This document shows, piece by piece, positions 1-11,213 of a stretch of 64,000 nt of DNA; within the stretch, counting starts at the first letter, position 1, and each line of letters opens with the position of its first letter. The stretch is from positions 23,552,638 through 23,616,637 of the forward strand of contig CM068380.1 of NCBI GenBank assembly GCA_034770075.1, in the 5' to 3' direction. Source of the DNA: Aralia elata. Taxonomy: Eukaryota > Streptophyta > Magnoliopsida > Apiales > Araliaceae. The translations under genes were made by a program, and so were the position numbers. The notes under the pieces are model-generated. The model saw only the letters and a list, made by a program, of their open reading frames with translations, was not told the origin of the DNA and did not search any database.

Positions 1-1369
1 GTTTTTTTCTTCTCTTTCTTTATCATTCGTCGCTCGAATTCTCTCCCTTCTCAAATCCTAAATCTTCTCCACCAAAAATCCTGAGTTCTGATTCGATTTA
101 GACAAAAACAATCCGATTAAACGTTTTCTCAACCTCTAATTTGTATCTTTACCGATTAATTTTCTCAAAAATGGTTTTAAAATTTCCTTTCAAAGATGTG
201 TCTAATGAACTGACAAAAATAGTTTTGAAATTGTTTTTATCATCCATTCTTGGTTTTACAAAATCTCTGTTAATTTCTTTTGGGTTTTGAATCGATCAAA
301 ATAAATGTTTATAAAACCCTATTTTTCTAAACTGATGATATTCAAGCATTACTTTATTCAATCTAAATCAGATCTGTAAAATCTGATGAAGTTCTTTTTA
401 ATCTCAAAATGGTTTTCTAAATTTGTTCAACTTCTATTGTTTTTATATATAGTTTTTATTTAGAACAATATTTACATAAGATTCTAATTCGAAGATGGCA
501 ACGCTGTGCATACATCTCCTACATTTTTTATTAAGCAGCCGCTAAGGTAATATTTCTAGGTTTATTTAAGTTGCTTGTTGATAGAATTATGCCTTCATCT
601 TTTCTGAGCTAAGCCTCTATGAATGACTATATGAACTACTATGTTGGGATAACTTGTTGTGGTTATTTGTTCTGAGCCTCAATGAGATAATTCTTCTTTA
701 AATCTTATCATTACTATGAATTGCTAGTCTGGACGAAGTTAAACTGTGATGTTGGTAGTTTTTTGTTTCACATAAAATTGGATAAAGACCTAAGTATCTG
801 GCTTCTCTATAATGCATTTCTTTGTATGTGCCGAACTCTGTTGTCGGCTGTTGATTGTTTTTGACATCTAGTTCATGCAGTGAACATTCTCTTTCTCTAT
901 TTTCAAACTGAAGTTAGTAGTGAAAAACAATTTTTTTTTAAAAAAACTAAATAGTTTAGTCAATGGTTATACTTCAACTGACATTATTTTGTTGACTATT
1001 TTGTGTTGTCTTCATTTAATGCTTTAAACAGTTTTTTTTATATCTAAAACACTGCTCTGATTTCTTGAAAAAGTGTCAAACAGTCCGAGGTATGGCTCCA
1101 CTTCTTACAAAACCTTCTTTATAATTACTGCCTATTTACTCATCTCTATGTGACTCAGCTATTCTTCATATCTGTGTATTAAATGTTAGATTGCCTTATG
1201 TGACTATATATTACTTGTATAATTTGAAATTGTAGAAAATAACCTCACTTATCTCTGAGTCTTACTCTTTTCATCTATCCTGTCCTCTTAGTCCTACTCT
1301 ACACTTTCATCTGAGTCTTACTTTCACTTTGCATATTCTCTGTTTTAGTGTTTTGTTTTCAAAACAAAA
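1..1369. other. Non-coding stretch upstream of a sirevirus ORF3
   Basis: No convincing reading frame is seen on either strand. The sequence is T-rich with scattered pyrimidine runs. Because ORF3, a polypurine tract and a 3' LTR follow directly, I infer this is the internal spacer of the same plus-strand retroelement, but no domain proves it. Its pol lies outside the window or has been lost. Confidence 0.3.
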
Positions 1370-2537
1370 ATGGAAAATATTTCATCTTCAAAATGTAAAA
1401 AATCTGCATTGTACTCTGAGGTCCACCCTGATACATGCATTCCATACTTAGTCACTCCACATGCACAAACTAAGTACATACTTCTGAGACATAGTCTCAA
1501 CCCTAATTTGGGAATAACTTTTAACAGTTTTCCCAATCTTTTGGAAAACTGATAAGCATAGGATGGGAGTCCTTGGTAGTTTTTAATGATAGAAATATTT
1601 ATCTTAGTCTCATAGTTAAGTTTTATTCTCGTATGACCTTCCACAGAGACAACTCTATTGTGTTAGTTAGTATGACCACATGCATTCAAGGCATAGAATT
1701 TACAATTGATGAACAACTGTTTTTAAGGCCTTACATTTAAGACACTCCATATTAGAACTACCTAGACTAAATGAATATGCATGTCTAATAGGTTTTTCTA
1801 TGACTGCATGCATGACATTCAATCAAAATTTGGCAACTGTAACTGAACAAATTGTTCTTGCATTAGCTTTTGATTTTTTAGTTAATGTTGGTGTGAAATT
1901 TTTAACTTCTCAATCTCAATTTCTGGGAAAAATCATGAGAAAGAATTTTATGCCAGCTAGAGATGATAGAAGTTTATGTCCATTTGACTTAGAACTCATA
2001 AGATGTGTTTAACATGAGTTTATGTCATACAACTTTGCTTACTTTATTCTGACATCCTTTAAACATTGCTTTCATTATAACTGCATGCGATATGGTCTCC
2101 TTCTGACTCTTATATTCAAATTTCTTGGTATTGATCTTTTTCCCCATAAATCTCAACTGATTCCAAATAGTAATATTGTCTCTCATTTAAATCTTCATCC
2201 AAGACCTTTAGTTATTTTTAAAGAATCCAATCATAATTATATTGAAACTTACATCAATATGATTTCTCAATTGGAAACTCTAAGTAACATCAATCAACTC
2301 ATGTTACAAAATCAAGGAGGCGTGATAGTTAAATTTGATGAAATGCAACAAACAATTCTTCACTTTAAAGAAATGATACATTTTCTGTTGGAAAGCCACA
2401 AGCTATCTGTTCCCCCATACCACTTCACCTCAAGTACAAGCTCTGCTCATGTTGGGCCAATGGCAACATCCCCTCCAGACACTTCTCTTCCTCCTATCAA
2501 CATGAAGTTCTCTCCTCTTAACCTAGGGGATTTTTGA
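1370..2537 (+). pseudogene. Decayed ORF3 (plant transposon protein) of a sirevirus-type copia element
   Basis: A broken plus-strand frame starts with ATG at 1370 (MENISSSKCKK) and shifts at least twice. At 1621-1734 it reads KFYSRM followed by GIEFTIDEQLF, the pattern of the 'putative plant transposon protein' family found in the third ORF of sireviruses. From 1800 it continues in one frame to the TGA ending at 2537, apart from one TAA at 2010-2012. The last part (about 2250-2400) is helix-prone (NMISQLETLSNINQLM), then a Ser/Pro-rich tail. ORF3 products have no proven function; older papers call them envelope-like. Context supports the call: a polypurine tract and LTR follow about 600 bp later. 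It could also be the C-terminal part of another accessory ORF. The gene is not functional as it stands. Confidence 0.55.
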
Positions 2538-2554
2538 CTAACTATTTGGGCATG

Positions 2555-2556
<2 letters not shown>

Positions 2557-2587
<31 letters not shown>
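2557..2587. repeat. (AT)n microsatellite
   Basis: An uninterrupted run of AT dinucleotides just after the ORF3 stop codon. A simple sequence repeat with no further meaning inferred. Confidence 0.9.
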
Positions 2588-2588
<1 letters not shown>

Positions 2589-3118
2589 CATTTGACTAAC
2601 TATTCGGGATAACTGTACCTTATAATATTCTAACTTTTTGCATAATGGTATTTTACAGAATATAATACTAACTTTTCTGCAGGGTGCTTTAACTTTTCTG
2701 AAAAGTATTCTTTCCCCCATTTTTTATAATGACAAAGGGAGAGAAGAAAAATATTAAAGGACAAGTAGGACAGTGATGTATGTATTAACTGTATATGAAT
2801 GCATGAACTGTGATATATATAGCAGCAGGACAGTATATATTGATGGTGCTAGACAGGACAATATATACTGATGATGTAGGATAGTATATACTAATGATGC
2901 TATATTATTTACAGTAATAGACGAGATGGATACATATCAACTACTATTAACTGGGTTATATATAAACCATATCAACTGCTAAGAGATATTGATATATCTA
3001 TGACTGTTATATACTGCCAGTGGTGGATTTTTCTAAAATTGAAATTGTTTTAAAAAAAAATATGCATAAACTGAGGGGTGGCCTTAATGGGAAATATTTT
3101 TAGTTATTTTCATCATCA
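2588..3118. other. Non-coding 3' internal spacer of the sirevirus
   Basis: No reading frame. Short repeated phrases of the type 'gacagtatatactgatgatg' recur at about 2830-2900 (diverged tandem units). It lies between the ORF3 stop and the polypurine tract and so is probably the 3' untranslated part of the element. Confidence 0.4.
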
Positions 3119-3131
3119 AAAAGGAGGAGAT
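3119..3131 (+). promoter_or_regulatory. Polypurine tract of the plus-strand sirevirus
   Basis: The purine run AAAAGGAGGAGAT sits immediately before TGATAGGTCTCC, where the 3' LTR begins. In LTR retrotransposons this tract primes plus-strand DNA synthesis. The preceding 'catcatcaaa' context matches the tracts of the other sireviruses in this window. Confidence 0.7.
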
Positions 3132-3858
3132 TGATAGGTCTCCAACGTTTATGGGATATTTTGATGATAACAATAATTAGAAAAAAGATTAAGTAAAGGG
3201 TAGAATTCTCTCCATATAATTTATTTATATAAATTGTTTTTAACTATCTTATTTATTTTGACCAAAAATATTTTTCATCCTAATTGAATTAATATTTTTC
3301 TTGACCTTGATAATTTAATATCAAGTGTTAGAAAGATTAATTCACATAGTAACATTTCCTAAGACAAGGAGAATTCCTATTATTCCTAAAATGATTTTTC
3401 TTCACTAAATATTTTCAAAATAATATATAATATATAAGCTATTTTTTAACCAAAAAGGAACAAAATTTGCCTTATCCGAAAATGAGATAAAGTTGGGCAT
3501 TAAGAGCTTGGAATAGTTAATGCTTGCATGTGCTTAAGTGAAGGAACAAATATTGGAAGGTTAAAAAGCCTTTGACTGAATGGTTGTACTGGGCATTTGA
3601 AAACTTGAAAAATGAGTGATACATTAGTCAGGCCCATTTCCTTACCTTTCATCCGCGTCCATCATCTAGGCTTCTCTTTTTGAAGCAAACTCATCCCAAA
3701 AAAATGGTCAAAGTATTTTGAGATAAGTTATTAAATTGATTTATTTACGTTATCTCATACCTGTTTTATATTTATAGATATACAAATATAAATTGATATA
3801 CACATTTATATATATATATATATATATCATCTATTCTTATCAATTAAAAGATCAATTA

Positions 3859-4162
3859 TAGATACTACTACTTGAGGGTATTCTTTAAACAAGAATATCA
3901 TTTAAACGGTGTTTGAAGTTCTAAGTGATCGTTTATTGATATAACTTATTTATATAAATATTGTAAAGTTGATCAACACTTAAATACTGAAACAATACAG
4001 AAATCTTTCCGACCGGTATTTAAAATCATAAATGATATATCGAAAATATTTATATAAATATCAATTGTGTAACTTTAAATTCGGTCAGTTTTAGATACCG
4101 CTATTTGGAGGTAATTCCTAAACAAGAATATCATTCGAACGATGTTTGAAGTTCTAAGTGGC
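3859..4162. repeat. Pair of about 72-bp direct repeats inside the LTR
   Basis: Copies at 3859-3930 and 4092-4162 share 'gatac..ct' followed by 'aaacaagaatatcatt', 'aacg.tgtttgaagttctaa' and 'gtg'. They are separated by about 160 bp in the U3 part of the LTR, where duplicated blocks often hold transcription-factor sites; that role is inference. Confidence 0.75.
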
Positions 4163-4434
4163 CTTATTTAATATTCACATAATAAATCAAATCTATTATT
4201 ATATATATATTTTTGAGTAAACATATTTATTTGTTATATCAAATATTATTTGATTGATTAATCTGTTATTCTTGATATTCAAGTATTTGCTCAGTCTTAA
4301 TTATTTGTTTCATACCATAAAAAGTGATTCAAATTAAAGGTAAATCTGTGCAACATAGACACACATTATTTATTATAAACCTTTACAAATCTATACTTAA
4401 AAGTTATATCTTTGCTTACTCATAAACACTTCTC

Positions 4435-4647
4435 ATAAAAGTTATATAAACTTTTATAACTGTGCATATATTCACATATTTCGTTATTAAGAAACACTGT
4501 TTATTACTGAGCTTAAATTAATATCTACTTACATAGAAGCACATTTATTCAAGTATAAAAGTCATTGAACTTTTATATATCTAAACTTTAATTGCTATCT
4601 GCTTATTTTAAGAAGCATCCAATATAAAAGTTATTTAAACTTTTATA
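4435..4647. repeat. Three near-identical palindromes (ATAAAAGT...ACTTTTAT)
   Basis: Imperfect palindromes of 23-25 bp occur at 4435-4457, 4554-4577 and 4623-4647. Each has the arm TATAAAAGT and its reverse complement around a 5-7 bp AT-rich centre. They could form small hairpins or bind a dimeric protein. The AT-rich background makes chance palindromes commoner, but three copies with the same arms are not random. Confidence 0.7.
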
Positions 4648-5344
4648 TATCTGTACTGAATTACATCTGTTTGTTCTAGAAGCATATCGTTCTCAAAACT
4701 TTTGTAAAAAGGGAAAAGGGTAGAGTTAGTTTATTTTATGTACCTGTGAGAAAAACGAGTAATTCTTTGACCAAGACTAGAGTCTTAGAGAGGTCAGCTG
4801 GGAGTTGGGTCTCTAGTGAACTTGTGAGGTAAAGAAGAGGTTGTTGCTTCAAGACCAGATCATAGAATATAACTAAACTCAAAGGAAAGGTGCAACTAAG
4901 CTTGAGGAAGGAGTTGAGAGGTTGCTGTCCGAGATAGTTAGTTGTGGATAGTTGTGAGTTTGTCTTTAAAACTTTGTAAGGGCTTCTTCACCTGTTGAAG
5001 GAGTATTTATTACTGAGAGTAATAGAATCTCAAGTCCTAGAGAGGAGCTTGAGACTAGACGTAGCAACATACCCGGGATGTATGTTGTGAACCAGATAAA
5101 TCTCTGTGCATTATGTAATTGAATTTTTTTTTATCTTGCATATTAATTTCTATCACTACAAATTAATTAACTAAAAATTCAAAAAGGCCAAAGATAATTT
5201 TATAATTAGTAATAATATATTCACCCCCTTCTAGATTATTATTGGACTTTTACCTTGTACCAGAAGTTAAGGTCACATCATTAAACTTGTTTAATAAAAT
5301 GGTGACATATCTGTGTAAGATTATCAACTTTGGTTTTAAGCACA

Positions 5345-5720
5345 TGTAGATCATACATAAATGTTTAATGATTAATTGTGAGTCCCCTGATATGTTAACT
5401 GTTTTCACTTTCTTCTCTAATAGCAGTTCAAGACCGATAATTAAGGCTTCATATTATGCTTGGTTTCTAAAGACTATATTGTCTAATTCAAATGCGAATT
5501 GGGACATCAAACTATTTGGTGAAACTATAACAATACCATCCCCAATTTTTCGCCAATTTTTGAATAATTAAACATAAGTTTTCATGATTTTAAGTTAATT
5601 ACTTCATATTCCTCTTCATCGGGTGGAATTACGTTTGGGTGATCAGCCAAAAAATCAACCATTACTTGCCATTTTGCAACCTTTTGAGGCAGATAATTTA
5701 GGCTATATTCACTTAAGGTT
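5345..5720 (-). pseudogene. Ty3-type RNase H remnant
   Basis: Read on the minus strand this segment gives, in two frames, VDFLADHPN (about 5655-5680), then SPNSLMSQFAFEL, YEALIIGLELLLEKK and ISGDSQLIIKH. This is the order and spelling of the RNase H domain of plant Ty3 elements (linker ADFLADHP, then the NxAEYEALIxGL and GDSQLV motifs). Several stops and one frameshift break it. No RT or integrase is attached, so it is an orphan fragment. The preceding LTR (ending 5272) probably inserted into it; its 5' continuation toward higher coordinates fades after about 5720. Confidence 0.6.
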
Positions 5721-5875
5721 AAAGTATCATTGCTCTATTCTTACTTGGACACTTGGCATTTTTTAATTATTTGACTTCAAATAGCTGCCTACTTGGACCA
5801 CCTCAGGTCGCTTTCTTCAGTACTGTGAACTATATAGTTAAAGCCACGTCTCCTTTGACTCTAGAAATATAATTG

Positions 5876-6365
5876 TTAGATAGAACGTTTGTCGACTTGT
5901 CCCTATCGCAAACTCATCTGAGGATAACCTCGGAGGGTCGAGTGATTAAGGTTTATGATCCTTGTCATAACCTGCCACTGACTTGTCAGGAGTCTGCACT
6001 TTACGATTTTGGACTTCCTCGGAGTAAAATTGTAGAATGACTTTACGAATTTTAGTGGCTCTATGATTCTGGCTCTATGAATGGGCTTATACTCTACGAT
6101 CTCTGACTGTCTTCAGTTTACTTTGCGATCTTAGAGTAAGTAAGCCTTAGCTCTATGAATGTCTTATGGCTAGGGTTAACTTAGCTAATACAGAGGTTTA
6201 ACTCTACTATTTGGATTAACCTAACAAGTTTGATCCCTAAACTAAGTCATTTTACATAGAATTCTTTTCATAAGGACTTTACAGAAGCTACTTGTTTACA
6301 AATATACATTAAAGTAGAATCATCATCAAATCAAATAGGTTTGACATAAACTGTAGGTACTAACA
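5876..6365 (-). mobile_element. Partial LTR of a minus-strand sirevirus
   Basis: The right edge reads ..GTACTAACA followed by ATCTCCCTCTATTTGATGATGACAA, the reverse complement of a polypurine tract joined to an LTR starting TGTTAGTAC. The same junction, with very similar flanking sequence, is seen at 12928-12950. The body carries CTCTACGAT/CTCTATGAAT words, the reverse complement of the CGTAGAG motif of the other two sireviruses here. The left end is not defined; only the first 0.5 kb of the LTR is recognised. Confidence 0.6.
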
Positions 6366-6719
6366 ATCTCCCTCTATTTGATGATGACAAAATAAGTAGT
6401 TTAATTTCAACCATCAATTCTAATGTAAGACAATGCATGAAATTTAAATATGCCTTAGTATACAGTGAGCAATTGTATTGTCTAGAAAAGTATGAATTTT
6501 ATTTCTGATATAAAAAGAATTACAAGTTATTGAAAAGAAATACATATATAATAAAAAACATTTAAGGTCTTCTGTTGGGCCTCATTCTTGGGGGATTTCT
6601 TCTTTCTTCAGCCCTTTTCCTCTCAGAAGCTTGATTAGCCTCTTCTTGCATTCTTCTTGGTTCGTTCAATGTGTCTCTTGGTCCTGGGTATGGCATGTTT
6701 GGTTGTTCTTCTCCTTCTA
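6366..6719 (-). mobile_element. 3' internal end (PPT and ORF3 tail) of the same sirevirus
   Basis: Polypurine tract at 6366-6380 on the minus strand, then non-coding sequence, then a minus-strand frame near 6560-6700 that reads QEEANQASERKRAEERR and PPRMRPNRRP. This basic, charged tail sits where the C-terminus of ORF3 ends in the related element at 13.2 kb. It is cut at about 6719 by the Ty3 LTR. The length of the missing part is unknown. Confidence 0.5.
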
Positions 6720-6733
6720 TGCACGACCCTATT

Positions 6734-7055
6734 TGCTTCAAACATGCATTCTAGACACTCTACAAGGTATTTTTGAATGATTCCTTTTCATGTGTCTTCG
6801 TAACTTCCCCCTCTACAACTTAGCTTTGTATTTCATGTCCAAATTCCAAACATATGATTTTATATGATTTTTGCAAAAACAGGTCAAAAACGTTTACCCC
6901 AGAATTTAGGCAGCTTGACCCAAACTGCTTCAAACATGCACTACAGACACTCTATAATGTATTTTTGAGTGATTCTTATTTTTGTGTTTTCGTAACTTCC
7001 AGATCTATAAATTTGCTTTGTATTTCATGATCAAAATCCAAACATATGAGGCTGC
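6734..7055. repeat. 192-bp tandem repeat within the Ty3 LTR
   Basis: TGCTTCAAACATGCA starts at 6734 and again at 6926. Both copies then share 'agacactcta', 'gtatttttga.tgatt', 'cgtaacttcc' and 'tttgtatttcatg', and end in 'ccaaacatatga'. The second copy is shorter. Period 192 bp; identity is moderate, so the duplication is old. Confidence 0.8.
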
Positions 7056-7410
7056 ACACCTCTTATAAAAACTAGTAAAAATCTTGGTTTCATAATTCAT
7101 ACTTTAATTGCTACAACTAGTTGCCTAATGCATTACTTAACTAGTTTATCATGCCTTATGACTTACTAACACTAACTTACATAATCATAAACCTAAACAT
7201 GCATAAATTCATGAATTCTAACATAAGAATCTATGAACGAAAAATTAAATTATGCAAAGACAATCTTATTTACCTCTTAGAGTACTAGCTTTACAACTTT
7301 TGATTATGCAAGACTTTTGTTTTCCTTCTCTCTATAATAATAGCTCTTAATATGTTTTTCTCTCTTAAGCTTCTTGTGAATTTGGTGAAGATTTATGAAG
7401 GATGGGGGTT

Positions 7411-7420
7411 ATATTTATAG
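7411..7420 (-). promoter_or_regulatory. TATA box of the minus-strand Ty3 LTR
   Basis: Minus-strand CTATAAATAT lies about 30 bp upstream of an AC-rich stretch that would be the transcript start. It is the only good TATA match in the LTR. Present activity is unknown. Confidence 0.4.
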
Positions 7421-8292
7421 ACAACCCAAACTTAGCCACCAAGTTTTGCATAACAAAATATTCTACACTTGAGTGGATACCTAAGTGGCCAACAAGGCCA
7501 TGGGCCCTCATAGCCTACCATTCCAAGCCTTTGCCTCCAAGGCTTGGTCTTGTCTCTTGCAAAAATAAAATAAAAAAGTCTCCAAAATAATTAACTAGCT
7601 TAGCATAATTAATCTTGCTTAATTATTTGTTAAGCTTACTTACATGACTAATTAGTTGTAATTAATCCTCACTTAATTAGTTTAATTGATGATTAGCAAC
7701 CTCACTTAGTAACCCATGGTTAGCAAAAGGCCACATCTCACCATTACTATCTTGCAAGAATCCACATCTCAACATGCAATGCTTGACAACACACCAAAGG
7801 AAGCAAAGTCCTGATTGGCAACCAAGAATGAAAGACAAGAAACAATACTTCATAATATGTAAGTATCACAAGCTTACAAAATGGCCTAAATGGCCTAAAT
7901 GGCCCTCCTCTCCTCAAAAATCCGGTCCCCCTTTGGTTTAGTCTAATTTGGTTACTCCAAAACTTAGTTTGCTTTCTAGTTTGCTTTCTAGTTTGCTTTC
8001 CTAACTAATTTAGTTAGCCACAATCGTTGACTTTTTCTCCAAGTTTAACTTTTCGTATTTGTGAATAGTGATTTTGTATTTATACATCGTATAAATACTT
8101 AGGTCTAATACGTCATAACATATAAATGAATAGTATTTTCCTAGTTATGTGTTACATACATTTTTTATACTTATACATATAATTAAATCACACACATTTA
8201 ATCACATAACACATAGTTTAGGTCACTAAATTAACCTTTATTAATTACATAAGATTACATTTACAAACCTTATAAATATTCGGGGTATTACA

Positions 8293-9330
8293 ACTTGGCA
8301 TACTACATAATCTACATCTGAGTATCCAATAAGTTCAAAACTAGGAGAAGCGGGATAAAATAAGCCAAGATTAGTTGTGCCAACTAAGTATTTAAATATC
8401 TTTTTTACAGCTTTAAGATAAGATTCTTTTGGTTGTGCTTGGAATCTTGCACATAAATAGACACTATACATAATATTAGGTCTAGATGATGTTAAATAAA
8501 GCAGACACCCTATCATACCTCTATACTTGGTACCTCAACATCTTTACCTGTAGCATTGGTGATTAGCTTGATGGTAGTGCTCATTAGAGTTGCATTTGAT
8601 TTCGTATTTTCAAAACCAAATCTTTTCAATAGCTCTTTTACATATTTTAATTGATGAATATAAATTCTTTCCTCAGTTTGTTTAATTTATAGCCCCAAGA
8701 AGTAATTTAATTATTAAGCTCATGTCAAATTCACTATGCATTCATTGAGAAAACCACTCGCACAAAGAGTTAGTAGTAGCACCAAAAATGATATCATCAA
8801 CGTAAATTTTAATAATAAGTAAGTTTTTATTTTTGATTTTAATGAAAAGAATAGAATCAATTTTACCTCGATTAAAACCATTGTCTAGAAGAAACTTGTT
8901 GAGCCTATCAGACTAGGCTCTTGGAGCTTGTTTTAGATCATACAATGCTTTCGTTAGCTTATAAACATAATTATGATATTTTTCATGTTTAAATTCTGGT
9001 GGTTGCTTGAAATATACTTCTTCATTTAAATAACCATTTAAGAAAGCACTTTTTACATCCATTTGGGTATAATTTAAACTTTTTATAACATGCATAAGCT
9101 AACAACATTCTAATTGCTTCCAACCTTGCATCAGGAGCAAAGGTTTCTTCATAATCTATACTTTCCTGTTAGTTGTAGCCTTAAACTACCAACCTTGCTT
9201 TGTTTCTAGTAATTATATCATTTTCATCTACTTTATTTTTAAAAATCCATTTTGTACCAATTATAGATGTATTTTTAGGAGGTTTAATAAGTTCCCATAC
9301 TTAACACATTTCAAATTGGTTTAATTCTTC
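8293..9330 (-). pseudogene. Copia reverse transcriptase and start of RNase H (decayed)
   Basis: The minus strand reads, in order: GTKWIFKNK (about 9245), YTQMDVKSAFLNGYLNEEVY (9075-9015), KLTKALYDLKQAPRA (8960-8915), the catalytic box YVDDIIFG (about 8805), then RPNIMYSVYLCARFQ and KYLVGTTNLGLFYP and FELIGYSDVDY (8490-8300). These are the hallmark blocks of copia RT and the start of its RNase H. Both catalytic Asp of YVDD are kept although the frame around them has stops. The reading frame ends where TGTAATACC begins at 8292. No active enzyme can be made. Confidence 0.8.
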
Positions 9331-9582
9331 CTACATGGCAATAGACCAATTTTCATCTTGAATTGTTTCCTTGGCGCTTTTGGGTTCTACTTGTGATAGA
9401 AAGGCTGAAAAGGCACAATCATTATATGCACTCCTTGTGGTCATCCAAGTATTGAGATCTCCAATGATCAGATTTTGAGGATGATTTTTCACTATTCTGG
9501 ATGTTCTTGGAAGTCTGACATTAGTTATTTGTTCTTCTGGTTCATGTTTAAAAACATCAATTTTGGCCTCTTAAGCATTCGG

Positions 9583-9745
9583 GTCAGGCTGTCTGGTTTC
9601 AGTTGTCTGCTTTGTATGTTCGTTTGATTTGTCTTCTGAAGCAAACAAGTCAGGCTGTTTGGATTTAACTATCTGTTTTTCAAGTTTGTCTAATTTATCT
9701 TCTGAAGCAGACGAGTCAGACTGTCTGGATTCAGTTGTGTGCTTT
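9583..9745 (-). repeat. 66-bp tandem repeats in the integrase-RT linker
   Basis: Units begin at 9583, 9649 and 9715 with GTCAGGCTGT/GTCAGACTGT. Each 66-bp unit encodes 22 residues of the type S-ASEDK-..-K/R-Q-P/S-D on the minus strand, an acidic and polar low-complexity linker. The unit length is a multiple of three, so the repeat kept the frame. This region separates integrase from RT in copia polyproteins and tolerates length change. Confidence 0.85.
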
Positions 9746-9959
9746 CCAATTTCCAATTTCCTTATCTATTTTTTTGCATAATCCTCATTTTCTTCTTTTG
9801 ACAAATCATAGTTAAGTTCATCAAAAATAATATGTACTGATTCCTCAACTTCTTGTTTGTAAAGGTTATATACCCTATATACCTTACTATGCAATGAATA
9901 TCAAAGAAAAATAGTAACTCATATAGTGTTTTCAATAAAATAGGTCTAATTAATACTCA

Positions 9960-10470
9960 ATTCAAAACATAACATGCAGTACTTACAGCTTCTGTCCAGA
10001 ATTTTTTAGGCAGCCTACTCTCTTGAAGAAGTGTTCTTGTTGTTTCTTGGAGTGTTCAATTTTTTCGTTCCACCACCCCATTTTGTTGTGGCGTTCTTAG
10101 TGCCGAAAATTCACATGTAACACCCTTCTCACTACAATAGGGAATAAAGTCTTTTCTGAACTCACCACCATGGTCACTCCTTATACTGATTAGCTTAAAA
10201 TTATGCTTTATTTCAAGATTCTCTATGAGCTTTTCAAATTCTGCATAAGCTTGATATTTTGTTTTCAAAAATAAGACTCATGTAAATCTTGAAAAGTCAT
10301 CAACAATAACAATGCATAGTAATTATTTCCTAAGCTAGCATATTTTTTAGGACCGAATAAATCAAGATGTTGTAGTTGTAACCGTAAGGAGGTATATATC
10401 TGATTTTTAATTGTAAATGAATTTCTTACCTGTTTACCTAACTGGCACGCAGTACAAATACCTTTCTTTT
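9960..10470 (-). pseudogene. Copia integrase core (decayed)
   Basis: Minus-strand reading from about 10268 gives EFEKLIENLEIKHNFKL, then IRSDHGGEF and, near 10070, TPQQNGVVERKN. These are the second catalytic Asp and the catalytic Glu blocks of the copia integrase (DD35E). The region toward 10460 holds the HHCC-to-core part with stops. The sequence toward 9760 is the integrase C-terminus and linker. It lies between protease and RT as expected for copia. Confidence 0.8.
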
Positions 10471-10479
10471 CATATCTTA

Positions 10480-11213
10480 GCTTTGGTAGTTCCTAGACAA
10501 GGTTCTTTGAAGCTAACTTACTAATCAGTTCCATGTGTACGTGCCCTAACCTTCTATGCCATAGAATAGATTAATCCTGGATAACAACTAAACATGCATC
10601 TTTATTTTGATGTTCAAAGTTGATTGTATAAATATTTCCTTCCATGTTAGCTACTAGAGGAACATTATGAGAAGCATGTATAATGGCACATTTATCTTTA
10701 TCAAAAATTACCTTGTGACCACTATCCATAAGTTGGCTTACACTTATTAAATTATATTTCAGACCTTCAACATATTGAACATTATCAATAAAAACCTTAC
10801 CATTTCTAATTTTACCTTTAACGATAATTTGACATGTTTTGTCATCTCCAAATGTCACGGTTCTACCTTTGTTTGAAACAAGTGAAGTGAATTTAGACTT
10901 ATCACCGGTCATCTGTCTAGAACACCCACTATCTAGCACCTATTTATTTGATGGAACTTTAGCCATTAGAGATACCTATAAAACAGAGAAATAACTCAAC
11001 CTTGCGGGGTACCTAAATCTGTTTGGGTCCGTTTCTATTAGTATCATGTAAATCACATTTCTTTATCCAAATTTGTTTTGTTTTGTTTTTATTATAATTA
11101 GAATCAAAATGTCATTTTAAACCACATTTTTTGCAAGTAACAAATGGTGAACAACAAAGTGACTTATACCTTGGTTTACTATTAATTATTTTAATATTAT
11201 TAGTTTTACTTTT
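10480..11213 (-). pseudogene. Copia zinc knuckle, protease and GAG-pre-integrase region (decayed)
   Basis: The minus strand reads LDSGCSRQMTG at 10936-10904, the aspartic protease active site (D-S-G) of sirevirus-type copia elements, intact here. It continues without a stop for about 120 residues (GRTVTFGDDK, YVEGLKYNLISVSQL, CLVVIQD) into the GAG-pre-integrase domain. Upstream, near 11130, a CKKCG fragment is the remains of a CCHC zinc knuckle. A nested element cuts the frame at 11213; gag resumes at 17627. This is the best-preserved piece of the outer element. Confidence 0.8.
11209..11213. repeat. Target-site duplication CTTTT, left copy
   Basis: Identical to 17627-17631 on the far side of the element; 5 bp is the usual length for copia integrase. 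Confidence 0.85.

Larger units (their letters stand above)
3132..5272 (+). mobile_element. 3' LTR of a sirevirus-type copia element (about 2.1 kb)
   Basis: The LTR begins with TG directly after the polypurine tract and is taken to end with CA at 5271-5272. Its right part has the features of sirevirus U5 regions: 'gtaagggcttcttcacctg' near 4977, a GACTAGACGTAGC phrase near 5053, then the typical ending 'tattcacccccttctag' near 5218. The 5' partner lies outside the window, so no target duplication can be checked. The left border is well supported; the right border is placed by analogy and could be off by tens of bases. Confidence 0.65.
6720..8292 (-). mobile_element. Ty3-type LTR (minus strand), TGTAATACCCCG family
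   Basis: On the minus strand the LTR starts at 8292 with TGTAATACCCCGAATATT, a common opening of plant Ty3 LTRs. It interrupts copia RNase H coding sequence exactly there. A TATA-like box (CTATAAATAT, minus strand, 7411-7420) is followed by a leader-like AC-rich start near 7380. The U5 side contains a 192-bp tandem repeat. The far end at about 6720 (..GTGCA on the minus strand) is tentative. No target duplication is found: right flank ACTTG, left flank TTCTA. The flanks come from different elements, so a deletion or recombination has occurred at one side. Confidence 0.55.

Noticed and set aside
5876..6719. This fragment as the 3' end of the outer sirevirus (8293-20097)
   Set aside because: Its LTR begins TGTTAGTACC on the minus strand, whereas the outer element's 5' LTR begins TGTCTGTTTT and shows no similarity. 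They are different elements.
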